A stretch of 30,485 nucleotides of DNA from assembly GCA_910586835.1 (NCBI GenBank), contig CAJUJU010000047.1:1-30485 (forward strand). The letters are read 5' to 3'. Numbering within the stretch: position 1 is the first letter of the stretch; every line of letters starts with the position of its first letter. Under the pieces are notes generated by a model that saw only the letters and a program-made list of their open reading frames with translations, was not told the origin of the DNA and searched no databases. This DNA comes from an uncultured Acetatifactor sp. (lineage in GTDB: Bacteria; Bacillota; Clostridia; Lachnospirales; Lachnospiraceae). The position numbers were made by a program, and so were the translations under genes. Shown one piece after another: positions 7,500-14,451 of this stretch.

Positions 7500-8725
7500 G
7501 AAGAGTCGTGGTCACGGGGCTGGGAGCGATTACACCCGTTGGGAACAGCGTGGGGGAATTCTGGGAAAGCATCAGGCAGGAGAAGATCGGCTTTGCACCA
7601 ATAACAAGATTTGACGCGGGGGAGTACAGATGCAGGCTGGCTGCCGAGGTGAAGGATTTTGATTCCGGGTTGTATATGGATAAGAAGGCTGCCAGACGCA
7701 TGGAGCTTTTCTGTCAGTATGCGGTGGCGGCGGCCGGGGAGGCCATACAGGACGCGGGGCTTGATATGGAGACGGAGGATGCCTGGAAGGTTGGCTGTGC
7801 CATCGGCAGCGGCATCGGAAGCCTGCAGGCCATGGAACGGGAGCATGGCAGGCTGCTGGAAAAAGGACCTTCCAGGATAGCCCCTCTGTTTGTCCCGCTG
7901 ATGATCTCCAACATGGCGGCGGGCAATGTAAGCATTCGGTACGGGCTGAAGGGAAAAAGCCTGAATGTGGTGACGGCCTGCGCCACCGGCACAAATTCCA
8001 TCGGGGAGGCGTTTCGCGCCGTCCAGTACGGTGATGCGGATGTGATGCTGGCGGGCGGCACCGAGGGGGCGGTGACTCCCATGGGGATTGCCGGGTTTAC
8101 GGCGCTGACGGCTCTGTCTGACAGTACGGATCCCGAGAGATGCTCCATTCCCTTTGATAAGGACAGAAGCGGCTTCGTCATGGGCGAGGGCGCGGGGATT
8201 GTGGTTCTGGAGGAACTGGAGCACGCCAGAAGCAGGGGAGCCCATATTTATGCCGAGGTTCTGGGCTATGGCTGTACCTCCGACGCCTATCATATCACTT
8301 CCCCTTCGGAGGACGGCGCGGGCGCGGCGAGAGCCATGCTGAACGCGCTGGAGGACAGCGGTATAAAGCCGGAGCAGCTGACCTACCTCAACGCTCACGG
8401 CACGGCCACCCATCACAACGACCTCTTTGAGACCAGGGCTGTCAAGCTTGCTTTCGGGGAGCATGCATATCATTTGAAGATCAATTCCACCAAGTCCATG
8501 ATCGGACATCTGTTGGGAGCGGCCGGGGCAGTGGAGTTTATTGCCTGCGTGAAGCAGCTGCAGGAGGGCTTTATCCACAGAACCGTGGGACTGCAGGAGT
8601 CGGAGGAGGAGCTTGACCTGAATTACTGCCGGGAAAGCTTCCGGGAGGAGGTTCCCTATGCCCTCAGCAATTCTCTGGGCTTTGGCGGCCATAACGCAAG
8701 TCTTCTGATCGGTCATCTGAGATAA
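7496..8725 (+). CDS. fabF: 3-oxoacyl-ACP synthase II
   Basis: A 409-residue condensing enzyme that elongates acyl-ACP with malonyl-ACP. The thiolase-fold triad is Cys162 (VVTACATGTNS), His301 (NAHGTATHHND) and His338 (STKSMIGHLLGAAGA), matching E. coli C163/H303/H340 within two positions. The ATG at 7496 is preferred over a longer frame because GGAGG lies at 7482-7486, it overlaps the fabG stop as ATGA, and the protein then begins with the standard MRRVVVTGLG. In related clusters accB usually follows; here fabZ follows directly. Confidence 0.96.
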   Translation: MRRVVVTGLGAITPVGNSVGEFWESIRQEKIGFAPITRFDAGEYRCRLAAEVKDFDSGLYMDKKAARRMELFCQYAVAAAGEAIQDAGLDMETEDAWKVGCAIGSGIGSLQAMEREHGRLLEKGPSRIAPLFVPLMISNMAAGNVSIRYGLKGKSLNVVTACATGTNSIGEAFRAVQYGDADVMLAGGTEGAVTPMGIAGFTALTALSDSTDPERCSIPFDKDRSGFVMGEGAGIVVLEELEHARSRGAHIYAEVLGYGCTSDAYHITSPSEDGAGAARAMLNALEDSGIKPEQLTYLNAHGTATHHNDLFETRAVKLAFGEHAYHLKINSTKSMIGHLLGAAGAVEFIACVKQLQEGFIHRTVGLQESEEELDLNYCRESFREEVPYALSNSLGFGGHNASLLIGHLR

Positions 8726-8746
8726 ATCCGCGGGGAGGAACAGAGT

Positions 8747-9175
8747 ATGTCATTGTATACGGCAAAGGAAATTATGGAAATTATCCCTCACAGGTATCCC
8801 TTTCTCCTGATCGACACCATCGAGGAGCTGGAGCCGGGAGTCAGGGCGATGGGGAAAAAGTGTGTCAGCGGGAACGAAGCTTATTTTCAGGGACATTTTC
8901 CCGGGAATCCGGTGATGCCAGGCGTGCTGATTCTGGAGGCTCTGGCGCAGGTGGGGGCGGTTGCGATTCTCTCTCAGCCGGAATGGAAGGGAAAAACCGC
9001 TTATTTTGCGGGAATTGAGAAGGCCAGATTCCGGCAGAGGGTATTGCCGGGGGATGTGCTCACGCTGGAGACCGAGATTGTCAAGGTAAAGGGCCCCATT
9101 GGCGTGGGAAAAGCGGTGGCATCCGTAAACGGCAAAACGGCGGCCCAGGCGGAGCTGACCTTTGCCATCAGTTAG
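8747..9175 (+). CDS. fabZ: 3-hydroxyacyl-ACP dehydratase
   Basis: A 142-residue hot-dog-fold dehydratase. HRYPFLLID near the start, catalytic His50 in GHFPGNPVMPG and Glu64 in LEALAQ are all present. It removes water from 3-hydroxyacyl-ACP to give the enoyl substrate of FabK. No fabA, fabM or fabN relative is in the window, so the route to unsaturated fatty acids, if any, is not shown. GGGGAGG (8732-8738) precedes the ATG, 21 bases after fabF. Confidence 0.96.
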   Translation: MSLYTAKEIMEIIPHRYPFLLIDTIEELEPGVRAMGKKCVSGNEAYFQGHFPGNPVMPGVLILEALAQVGAVAILSQPEWKGKTAYFAGIEKARFRQRVLPGDVLTLETEIVKVKGPIGVGKAVASVNGKTAAQAELTFAIS

Positions 9176-9210
9176 AAGGAAAGAGCCCAGGCGGGCGGAC
9201 GGGAGCTGGT

Positions 9211-11028
9211 ATGAACAGGTTCATGAAAAAGAAGCGGGCGGATTTTTTTGCACAGAAGCTGAGCAGCATAAACAAGACGCTGGGAAATATTTCCGCAAGT
9301 GAAGAGGCGGAAGCGGAAGGCGCAGCGGAAAACGCTGCAGAAAATTCCATGGAGAGCGCCCCGGAGGAGACGCCCGGGCCACGCGAAGAGGTCTATCTGA
9401 TAAAATGTCCCAAGTGCGGGAAAAGCGTGGATCGGTCCAGGGTGGTAAAGAGAAAATATATCTGTTATGAGTGCGGGGGTTATTTCCGCGTCAAGGTTTC
9501 CAACCGGATCCGCATGGTGGCGGATCCGCATAGCTTTGAGCCCTGGTTTGCGGACAGTCCGGTGCGCAATCCGCTGGCCTACACGGGCTATGAGGAGAAG
9601 CTTGCGGAGGCCAGGGAGAAGACAGGCCTGGACGAGGCTGTAGCCGTGGGCCGCTGTAAGGTGTTTGGAGAAGACATTGTGCTGGGCATCTGTGACGCCC
9701 GGTTTCTGATGGCCAGCATGGGGCAGGCGGTGGGGGAAAAGATCACCGCAGCCCTGGAACGTGCGCTGGAGGAGCGGCTGCCCGTGTTTTTGTTTTGCTG
9801 CTCGGGAGGAGCCAGGATGCAGGAGGGGATCCTTTCCCTGATGCAGATGGCCAAGACGGCGGCTGCCGTCCGGAAGCTGGGAGAGGCGGGGCTTTTGTAC
9901 TGTACCGTGCTGACGGATCCCACCACCGGAGGCGTCACGGCCAGCTTTGCCATGCTGGGGGATGTGATTATGGCGGAGCCGGGCGCCCTGATCGGTTTTG
10001 CGGGCCCCAGGGTCATCCGGCAGACCATCGGACAGGAGCTGCCGGAGGGCTTTCAGACGGCGGAATTTCTGGAGGAGCACGGCATCATCGACGGCATTGT
10101 CAAACGGGAGGATTTGAAAAAGACCATCTATTTTCTGGTGAAGTCTCATCAGTGCAGGGAGGGAGAATACGCCTGCTTTACGCCGGGCAGCGACACCCGC
10201 TTTCAGTTGAATGAGATATTGAAGGAGAAGGAGTGGACCATGCGTCCCAAGAGCGCCTGGGAGAAGGTGCGGGCGGTTCGGAGAGTGGAGCGTCCCCAGG
10301 CACTGGACTATATGGAGCACATTTTTGACTACTTTGTGGAAGCCCATGGAGACAGGGCCTTTCGGGATGACCCGGCCATCGTGGGAGGCATTGCCTTTCT
10401 GGACGGGCAGCCGGTGACGGTGATTGCGGAGGACAAGGGCAAGGATGTGCGGGAATGCCAGAGGCGGAATTTCGGCATGCCCATGCCGGAGGGATACCGC
10501 AAGGCGCTGCGCCTGATGAAGCAAGCAGAGAAGTTCAACCGCCCTGTCATCAGTTTCGTGAACACCTCGGGAGCCTTCTGCGGCATCGAGGCGGAGGAGC
10601 GGGGACAGGGGGAGGCAATCGCCAGAAACCTTCTGGAAATGTCGGCGCTGAGGGTGCCGGTGCTCTGCATTTTTATCGGGGAGGGCGGCAGCGGCGGAGC
10701 CCTTGCCACCGCGGTTGGGAACGAGGTCTGGATGCTGGAGAATGCTATCTATTCCATCCTGTCGCCGGAGGGCTTCGCCTCCATCCTCTGGAAGGATGCC
10801 TCCCGGGCAAAGGAGGCCAGCGAGGTCATGCGGATCACGGCTCAGGATCTGAAGCTGCTGCATGTGGTGGAAAAAGTCATTCCGGAGTTCGGGGGGGCGG
10901 ACGAAAAGACGGCGGAGGCCATCGGCGGTTACATGAAGGAGCAGATCAGAGGATTCCTGGAACGTTACCGCGGCATGAGCGGAGAGCAGATTGCAGCTCA
11001 GAGATATGAGCGTTTTCGGAAGTTTTAG
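9211..11028 (+). CDS. accDA: Acetyl-CoA carboxylase carboxyltransferase, fused beta and alpha subunits
   Basis: A 605-residue single chain joining AccD and AccA. After a basic N-terminus and an Ala/Glu-rich low-complexity stretch (~30-58) comes the AccD zinc ribbon with Cys66, Cys69, Cys85 and Cys88. The beta core follows (CSGGARMQEG, TDPTTGGVTASFA). From about residue 340 the alpha domain begins (PQALDYMEHIF, TSGAFCGIEAEERGQ, GEGGSGGAL). It transfers carboxyl from biotin to acetyl-CoA, making malonyl-CoA. In E. coli these are separate proteins; fused forms exist in other lineages. The ribosome site (GGGAG) is weak. The partner subunits AccB and AccC are not encoded nearby. Confidence 0.95.
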   Translation: MNRFMKKKRADFFAQKLSSINKTLGNISASEEAEAEGAAENAAENSMESAPEETPGPREEVYLIKCPKCGKSVDRSRVVKRKYICYECGGYFRVKVSNRIRMVADPHSFEPWFADSPVRNPLAYTGYEEKLAEAREKTGLDEAVAVGRCKVFGEDIVLGICDARFLMASMGQAVGEKITAALERALEERLPVFLFCCSGGARMQEGILSLMQMAKTAAAVRKLGEAGLLYCTVLTDPTTGGVTASFAMLGDVIMAEPGALIGFAGPRVIRQTIGQELPEGFQTAEFLEEHGIIDGIVKREDLKKTIYFLVKSHQCREGEYACFTPGSDTRFQLNEILKEKEWTMRPKSAWEKVRAVRRVERPQALDYMEHIFDYFVEAHGDRAFRDDPAIVGGIAFLDGQPVTVIAEDKGKDVRECQRRNFGMPMPEGYRKALRLMKQAEKFNRPVISFVNTSGAFCGIEAEERGQGEAIARNLLEMSALRVPVLCIFIGEGGSGGALATAVGNEVWMLENAIYSILSPEGFASILWKDASRAKEASEVMRITAQDLKLLHVVEKVIPEFGGADEKTAEAIGGYMKEQIRGFLERYRGMSGEQIAAQRYERFRKF

Positions 11029-11046
11029 GACAAAGGAGTAATCGTT

Positions 11047-12024
11047 ATGTCGATGAGGATAATCGGAACCGGGAGTGCGCTGCCGGAAAAATATGTGACC
11101 AACAATGACCTGGCAGAGCTTGTGGATACCTCGGACGAGTGGATACGGGAGAGAACCGGCATTGCGGGAAGACATGTATCCACAGGGGAGACCGTGGCGG
11201 AGCTTGCGGCCCTGGCCTGTGGGAGGGCCCTGGCGGATGCCGGAAGGCGGGCGGAGCAGGTGGAGCTGCTTATAGTTGCCACCTGCTCGCCGGAGACGGG
11301 GATTCCCAGTGTGGCCTGTCAGGTACAGAGCAGCCTGGGGGCGGTGAATGCGGTTGCGTTTGATTTGAATGCCGCCTGTGCAGGATTTCTGTTTGCGCTG
11401 CATACGGCATGGGCATACGTCCAGTCCGGAATCTGCAGAAACGCGCTGATCGTGGGGGCGGAGGTGCTTTCCAAGCTGGTGGACTGGACGGACCGGGGAA
11501 CCTGTATCCTCTTCGGTGACGGGGCAGGGGCAGTGTTTGCGGAGCAGTGCGACCGGGGCGGCATCTTAAGTTTTGTGCAGCATTCCGACGGAAGGAAGGG
11601 GGAGGTGCTTCGGTGCGACAGCAGGGCGCTGACCAATCCTTACGTCAGGGGCGTCATGCAGTCCCCCTGGGTGAAGATGGACGGCAGGGAGGTCTTCTCC
11701 TTTGCGGTGCGCCAGGTTCCGACAGGGATAACGGAGGCACTGCGGCAGGCGCATCTGAAGGCGGAGGAGGTAGAGATGTTCGTGCTGCATCAGGCAAACT
11801 TCCGTATTATAGAAGGAATCGCCAGGCGGCTGGGGCTGGATGCGGACAGGTTCCCCATGAACCTGGACCGGGTGGGAAATATGTCCTCGGCGTCGATTCC
11901 CGTCCTTCTGGACGAACTGAACCGGGCGGGCAGGCTGAAGGAAGGGATGAAGATGGTGCTCTCCGGCTTTGGCGCCGGGCTGACCTGGGGGGCGTGCGTG
12001 CTGAATTGGCAGCGGGAGTGTTGA
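11047..12024 (+). CDS. fabH: 3-oxoacyl-ACP synthase III
   Basis: A 325-residue initiating condensing enzyme that joins an acyl-CoA primer to malonyl-ACP. The triad is Cys111 (DLNAACAGFLFAL), His248 (VLHQANFRIIEG) and Asn278 (GNMSSASIP), matching E. coli C112/H244/N274 closely. The C-terminal GFGAGLTWGACVL is standard. Its position near the operon's end is unusual, because in many Firmicutes fabH lies at the front. AAAGGAG precedes the ATG by 8 bases, 18 bases after accDA. Confidence 0.96.
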   Translation: MSMRIIGTGSALPEKYVTNNDLAELVDTSDEWIRERTGIAGRHVSTGETVAELAALACGRALADAGRRAEQVELLIVATCSPETGIPSVACQVQSSLGAVNAVAFDLNAACAGFLFALHTAWAYVQSGICRNALIVGAEVLSKLVDWTDRGTCILFGDGAGAVFAEQCDRGGILSFVQHSDGRKGEVLRCDSRALTNPYVRGVMQSPWVKMDGREVFSFAVRQVPTGITEALRQAHLKAEEVEMFVLHQANFRIIEGIARRLGLDADRFPMNLDRVGNMSSASIPVLLDELNRAGRLKEGMKMVLSGFGAGLTWGACVLNWQREC

Positions 12025-12083
12025 CTTTTTGAGGGAAGTTGCTATTATGGAGGGTAGAGAAAACGAAAGGCATCGGTAACAAA

Positions 12084-12542
12084 ATGGCGCATGTGACGAA
12101 ACGGACCCTGAATGAGCTGCTGGTAAACCTCTTTAATCACGTCATGGATCTGGAGGGCGAGGCGGTTATCACAGAGGAGTTCCGCGATATTACCAACAAT
12201 GACATGCATATCATCGAGGCCATCGGCATGGAGGAACCGAGAAACATGTCGATGATAGCCCACAGGCTTTCCGTCACGGTGAGTACCCTGACCACCAATA
12301 TGAACGGACTGGAGAAGAAGGGGTACATCAGGCGGGAGCGCAGCAGCGAGGACAAGCGTGTGGTCTATGTGGTTCTGACGGAGAAGGGGAAAAAGGCATT
12401 TTATCATCACCGGGATTTTCACAGGAAGATGATAAGGGCCATCGTCAGGGACCTGAGCGAGGAGGAGATGGAGATCCTGTGCCGTTGTCTGGTAAATCTG
12501 AACAGCTTTCTTGAGCCGGAGGCCGGAAAAAAACAGCTGTAA
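12084..12542 (+). CDS. MarR-family regulator, probable FabT-like repressor
   Basis: A 152-residue winged-helix protein. The recognition helix region is MSMIAHRLSVTVSTLTTNMNGLEKKGYI, then the wing RRERSSEDKRVVYVVLTEKG. Conserved S..D.R around the wing is typical of MarR proteins. Gene position within a fab operon and two TTTGA/TCAAA palindromes at 4497-4526 point to FabT, which represses fatty-acid synthesis when bound to acyl-ACP. ATG 12084 is chosen over an upstream TTG at 12039, as it gives normal MarR length, but its ribosome site (AAAGG) is weak. A 10-codon frame (12047-12079) preceded by GAGGGAAG sits just before it. Confidence 0.88.
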   Translation: MAHVTKRTLNELLVNLFNHVMDLEGEAVITEEFRDITNNDMHIIEAIGMEEPRNMSMIAHRLSVTVSTLTTNMNGLEKKGYIRRERSSEDKRVVYVVLTEKGKKAFYHHRDFHRKMIRAIVRDLSEEEMEILCRCLVNLNSFLEPEAGKKQL

Positions 12543-12556
12543 GAGCGGGAGACCGT

Positions 12557-14116
12557 ATGAGTACCGGAGAGGGAAAAAAGAAAAAGCTTGGAAATATCAA
12601 GACTATCATATACGGCAGGACGGTGATGATCCTGCTGGGGTTCCTGGGGCAGCTTGTTCTGTTGGCGCTGGGTTATTTTTTGCTGCGCAATTACAGTCTC
12701 CTGCTCTACGGGCTTTTTTTATTTATCAGCGCGGTGGCCATCCTCTATATTTTCAATACCAGGGGAAACCCGGATATGAAGCTTTCCTGGATGTTTCCCA
12801 TCGCTATTTTTCCTGTCTTCGGCGCAATCTTTTATACGACCATTTCCATGCAGCCGGGCACCAAGATGATGTACGGAAAACTGAGGAGCCTGGCCCGGCA
12901 GACGGCGGAAAACGTAAAGCCGAACCGGGAGGCCTGGGAGAGACTGCGCGAGGAGAGCCCTCAGATGGGACAGCTGGCCCATTATCTGTACAAACGCGAC
13001 AACAGCCCGGTCTACACCAACACCCAGGCGGTTTACTATCCTCTGGGGGATGCACAGTTCCGGGCCATGGTGGAGGAACTGAAAAAGGCGCAGCGCTTTA
13101 TTTTCATAGAGTTTTTTATCGTCAGTGAGGGGCGGGTTTGGGATACCATTCACGAGATTCTGCTGGAGAAGGTCCGGCAGGGGGTGGAGGTCCGGTTTAT
13201 GTATGACGGCACGGATGTGCTGTTCAACCTGCCTAACTATTATCCGAGAGTGCTGGAGAAGGAGGGGATCCGCTGCAAAATGTTCGCTCCCATAAAGCCA
13301 ATCTTTTCCCCTCATTACAACAACCGTGACCACAGAAAAATCGTGGTGATTGACGGCAGGACGGCCTTTACCGGCGGAATCAATCTGGCGGACGAATATA
13401 TTAATGAAAAGATGCGCTTCGGGCACTGGAAGGATACGGGGATTCTGGTGCGGGGCGATGCCGTGGAGCGTTTTACCTGTATGTTCCTGGAGATGTGGAA
13501 CGAGTCTGAGCGCGAGCCGGACGACTTCGGCAGATATGTCTGTCGGGACATGGCTCCCGTGCCGCCGGACGGATATGTGATTCCCTACAGTGTCTGTCCC
13601 CTGGGGCCGGAGCGTGTGGGGGAGCGGGTGTACCTGGATATCATCAACACGGCCCACACCTATGTGCACATCATGACGCCCTATCTGATCCTGGACTATC
13701 AGATGATGACGGCGCTGGTGTATGCGGCGAAGCGGGGGGTGGAGGTGGTGATCGTCATGCCTCATATCCCGGACAAAAAATATGCCTTCTTCCTGGCAAA
13801 GACCTATTATGCGGAGCTTCTGGAGGCGGGGGTGCGGATTTACGAGTACACGCCGGGATTCGTTCATGCCAAGGTGTTTGTCTCCGACGGTGTCAGGGCG
13901 ACGGTGGGCACGGTGAACCTGGATTACCGCAGTCTGTACCATCATTTTGAATGCGGCGTCATTCTTTGCAGAAATTCCCAGGTGGCACAGATCGAGCGGG
14001 ACGTGCAGGAAACGCTTCTGAAATGTGAGGAGCAGACCCGGGAGGCTCTTAAGAAGCTGAAGCTCTGGGAGAAAACGCTGGGCTGGCTCATGCGGATCGT
14101 GGCTCCGCTGATGTAA
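12557..14116 (+). CDS. cls: Cardiolipin synthase (phospholipase D family)
   Basis: A 519-residue membrane enzyme joining two phosphatidylglycerols to make cardiolipin. Two N-terminal membrane segments lie at about 22-44 and 47-66, followed by a third hydrophobic stretch at ~78-95. The two HKD motifs are HRKIVVID (His259, Lys261, Asp266) and HAKVFVSD (His437, Lys439, Asp444), each followed by the usual G(T/G).N. block. It starts 14 bases after the marR-like gene, so it is likely the last gene of the fatty-acid operon and under the same control. No T-tailed terminator follows; a nested palindrome region does. Confidence 0.94.
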   Translation: MSTGEGKKKKLGNIKTIIYGRTVMILLGFLGQLVLLALGYFLLRNYSLLLYGLFLFISAVAILYIFNTRGNPDMKLSWMFPIAIFPVFGAIFYTTISMQPGTKMMYGKLRSLARQTAENVKPNREAWERLREESPQMGQLAHYLYKRDNSPVYTNTQAVYYPLGDAQFRAMVEELKKAQRFIFIEFFIVSEGRVWDTIHEILLEKVRQGVEVRFMYDGTDVLFNLPNYYPRVLEKEGIRCKMFAPIKPIFSPHYNNRDHRKIVVIDGRTAFTGGINLADEYINEKMRFGHWKDTGILVRGDAVERFTCMFLEMWNESEREPDDFGRYVCRDMAPVPPDGYVIPYSVCPLGPERVGERVYLDIINTAHTYVHIMTPYLILDYQMMTALVYAAKRGVEVVIVMPHIPDKKYAFFLAKTYYAELLEAGVRIYEYTPGFVHAKVFVSDGVRATVGTVNLDYRSLYHHFECGVILCRNSQVAQIERDVQETLLKCEEQTREALKKLKLWEKTLGWLMRIVAPLM

Positions 14117-14117
14117 G

Positions 14118-14284
14118 CCAACAGTTCAGCCAACAGCCGCAGGCGACGGGGAAAATCGTGCTCGCACGAATTTTCCCCGTCGCCTGCGGCTGTTGAGGGA
14201 ACGCCCATTTATGAGCAAAGATAGCTGCGAAGCAGCGAAGAGCGCGCAGCGCGGCTTTGCGAATGGGCGTGGCTGAACTGTTGG
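14118..14284. repeat. Nested inverted-repeat element after cls
   Basis: An outer perfect 14-bp inverted repeat (14118-14131 with 14271-14284) encloses two structures. The first is a very long hairpin at 14131-14195: 26 plus 5 paired bases per arm with a single bulged base and a tiny loop. The second is a stem of 9 bp (ACGCCCATT at 14201 with AATGGGCGT at 14262) extended by GCAAAG (14215) with CTTTGC (14255). Together they would fold as a three-way junction in RNA or single-stranded DNA. No reading frame with a ribosome site is seen. No transposase is present. This resembles a small palindromic genomic repeat; its family is unknown to me. Confidence 0.85.
14223..14275. repeat. 53-bp direct repeat, copy 1
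   Basis: Begins AGCTGCGAAGCAGCGAAGAG and ends GGGCGTGGCTG. It is identical to 14298-14350 except for one base (G at 14246, A at 14321). It contains the mini-hairpin GCTGC-GAA-GCAGC. This copy forms the 3' half of the nested inverted-repeat element. Confidence 0.95.
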
Positions 14285-14297
14285 GATGCGGGGGATG

Positions 14298-14350
14298 AGC
14301 TGCGAAGCAGCGAAGAGCGCACAGCGCGGCTTTGCGAATGGGCGTGGCTG
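14298..14350. repeat. 53-bp direct repeat, copy 2
   Basis: Second copy, 75 bp downstream of copy 1 with 52 of 53 bases the same. It lacks the long hairpin and the outer arm, so it looks like a partial copy of the element or a duplication product. It ends 24 bases before the -35 box of the chemoreceptor promoter. Confidence 0.95.
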
Positions 14351-14374
14351 GAATGTGAGCTTTGATTATTTTTA

Positions 14375-14403
14375 TTGATGATATGGGTTTCCGGTGTTAT
14401 AAT
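14375..14403 (+). promoter_or_regulatory. Sigma-A promoter of the chemoreceptor gene
   Basis: TTGATG, exactly 17 bases, TATAAT. This is a near-consensus housekeeping promoter 49 bases upstream of the start codon. It means the receptor is not dependent on a flagellar-type sigma factor, unlike many chemotaxis genes. Confidence 0.85.
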
Positions 14404-14451
14404 AAACAGGGAAAATTGCCCCCAGGGGCGGCAAAGGTACAGGAGGCAGAT

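Noticed and set aside
9172..11403. Minus-strand open frame of 743 codons opposite accDA and fabH
   Set aside because: It is a shadow of GC-rich codon use on the plus strand. The translated sequence has no recognisable domain, is rich in His, Arg and Pro, and the opposite strand encodes clear enzymes.
14131..14195. Long hairpin after cls as an intrinsic terminator
   Set aside because: The stem is far longer than usual and there is no T run after it on either strand (GAGGGAACG or GCTGAACTG follow). It could still slow polymerase, but it is not called as a terminator.
14223..14350. Possible CRISPR array because of a repeated 53-bp unit
   Set aside because: Only two units, repeat too long, a single short spacer, and no cas genes. 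The nested inverted arms point to a different kind of element.
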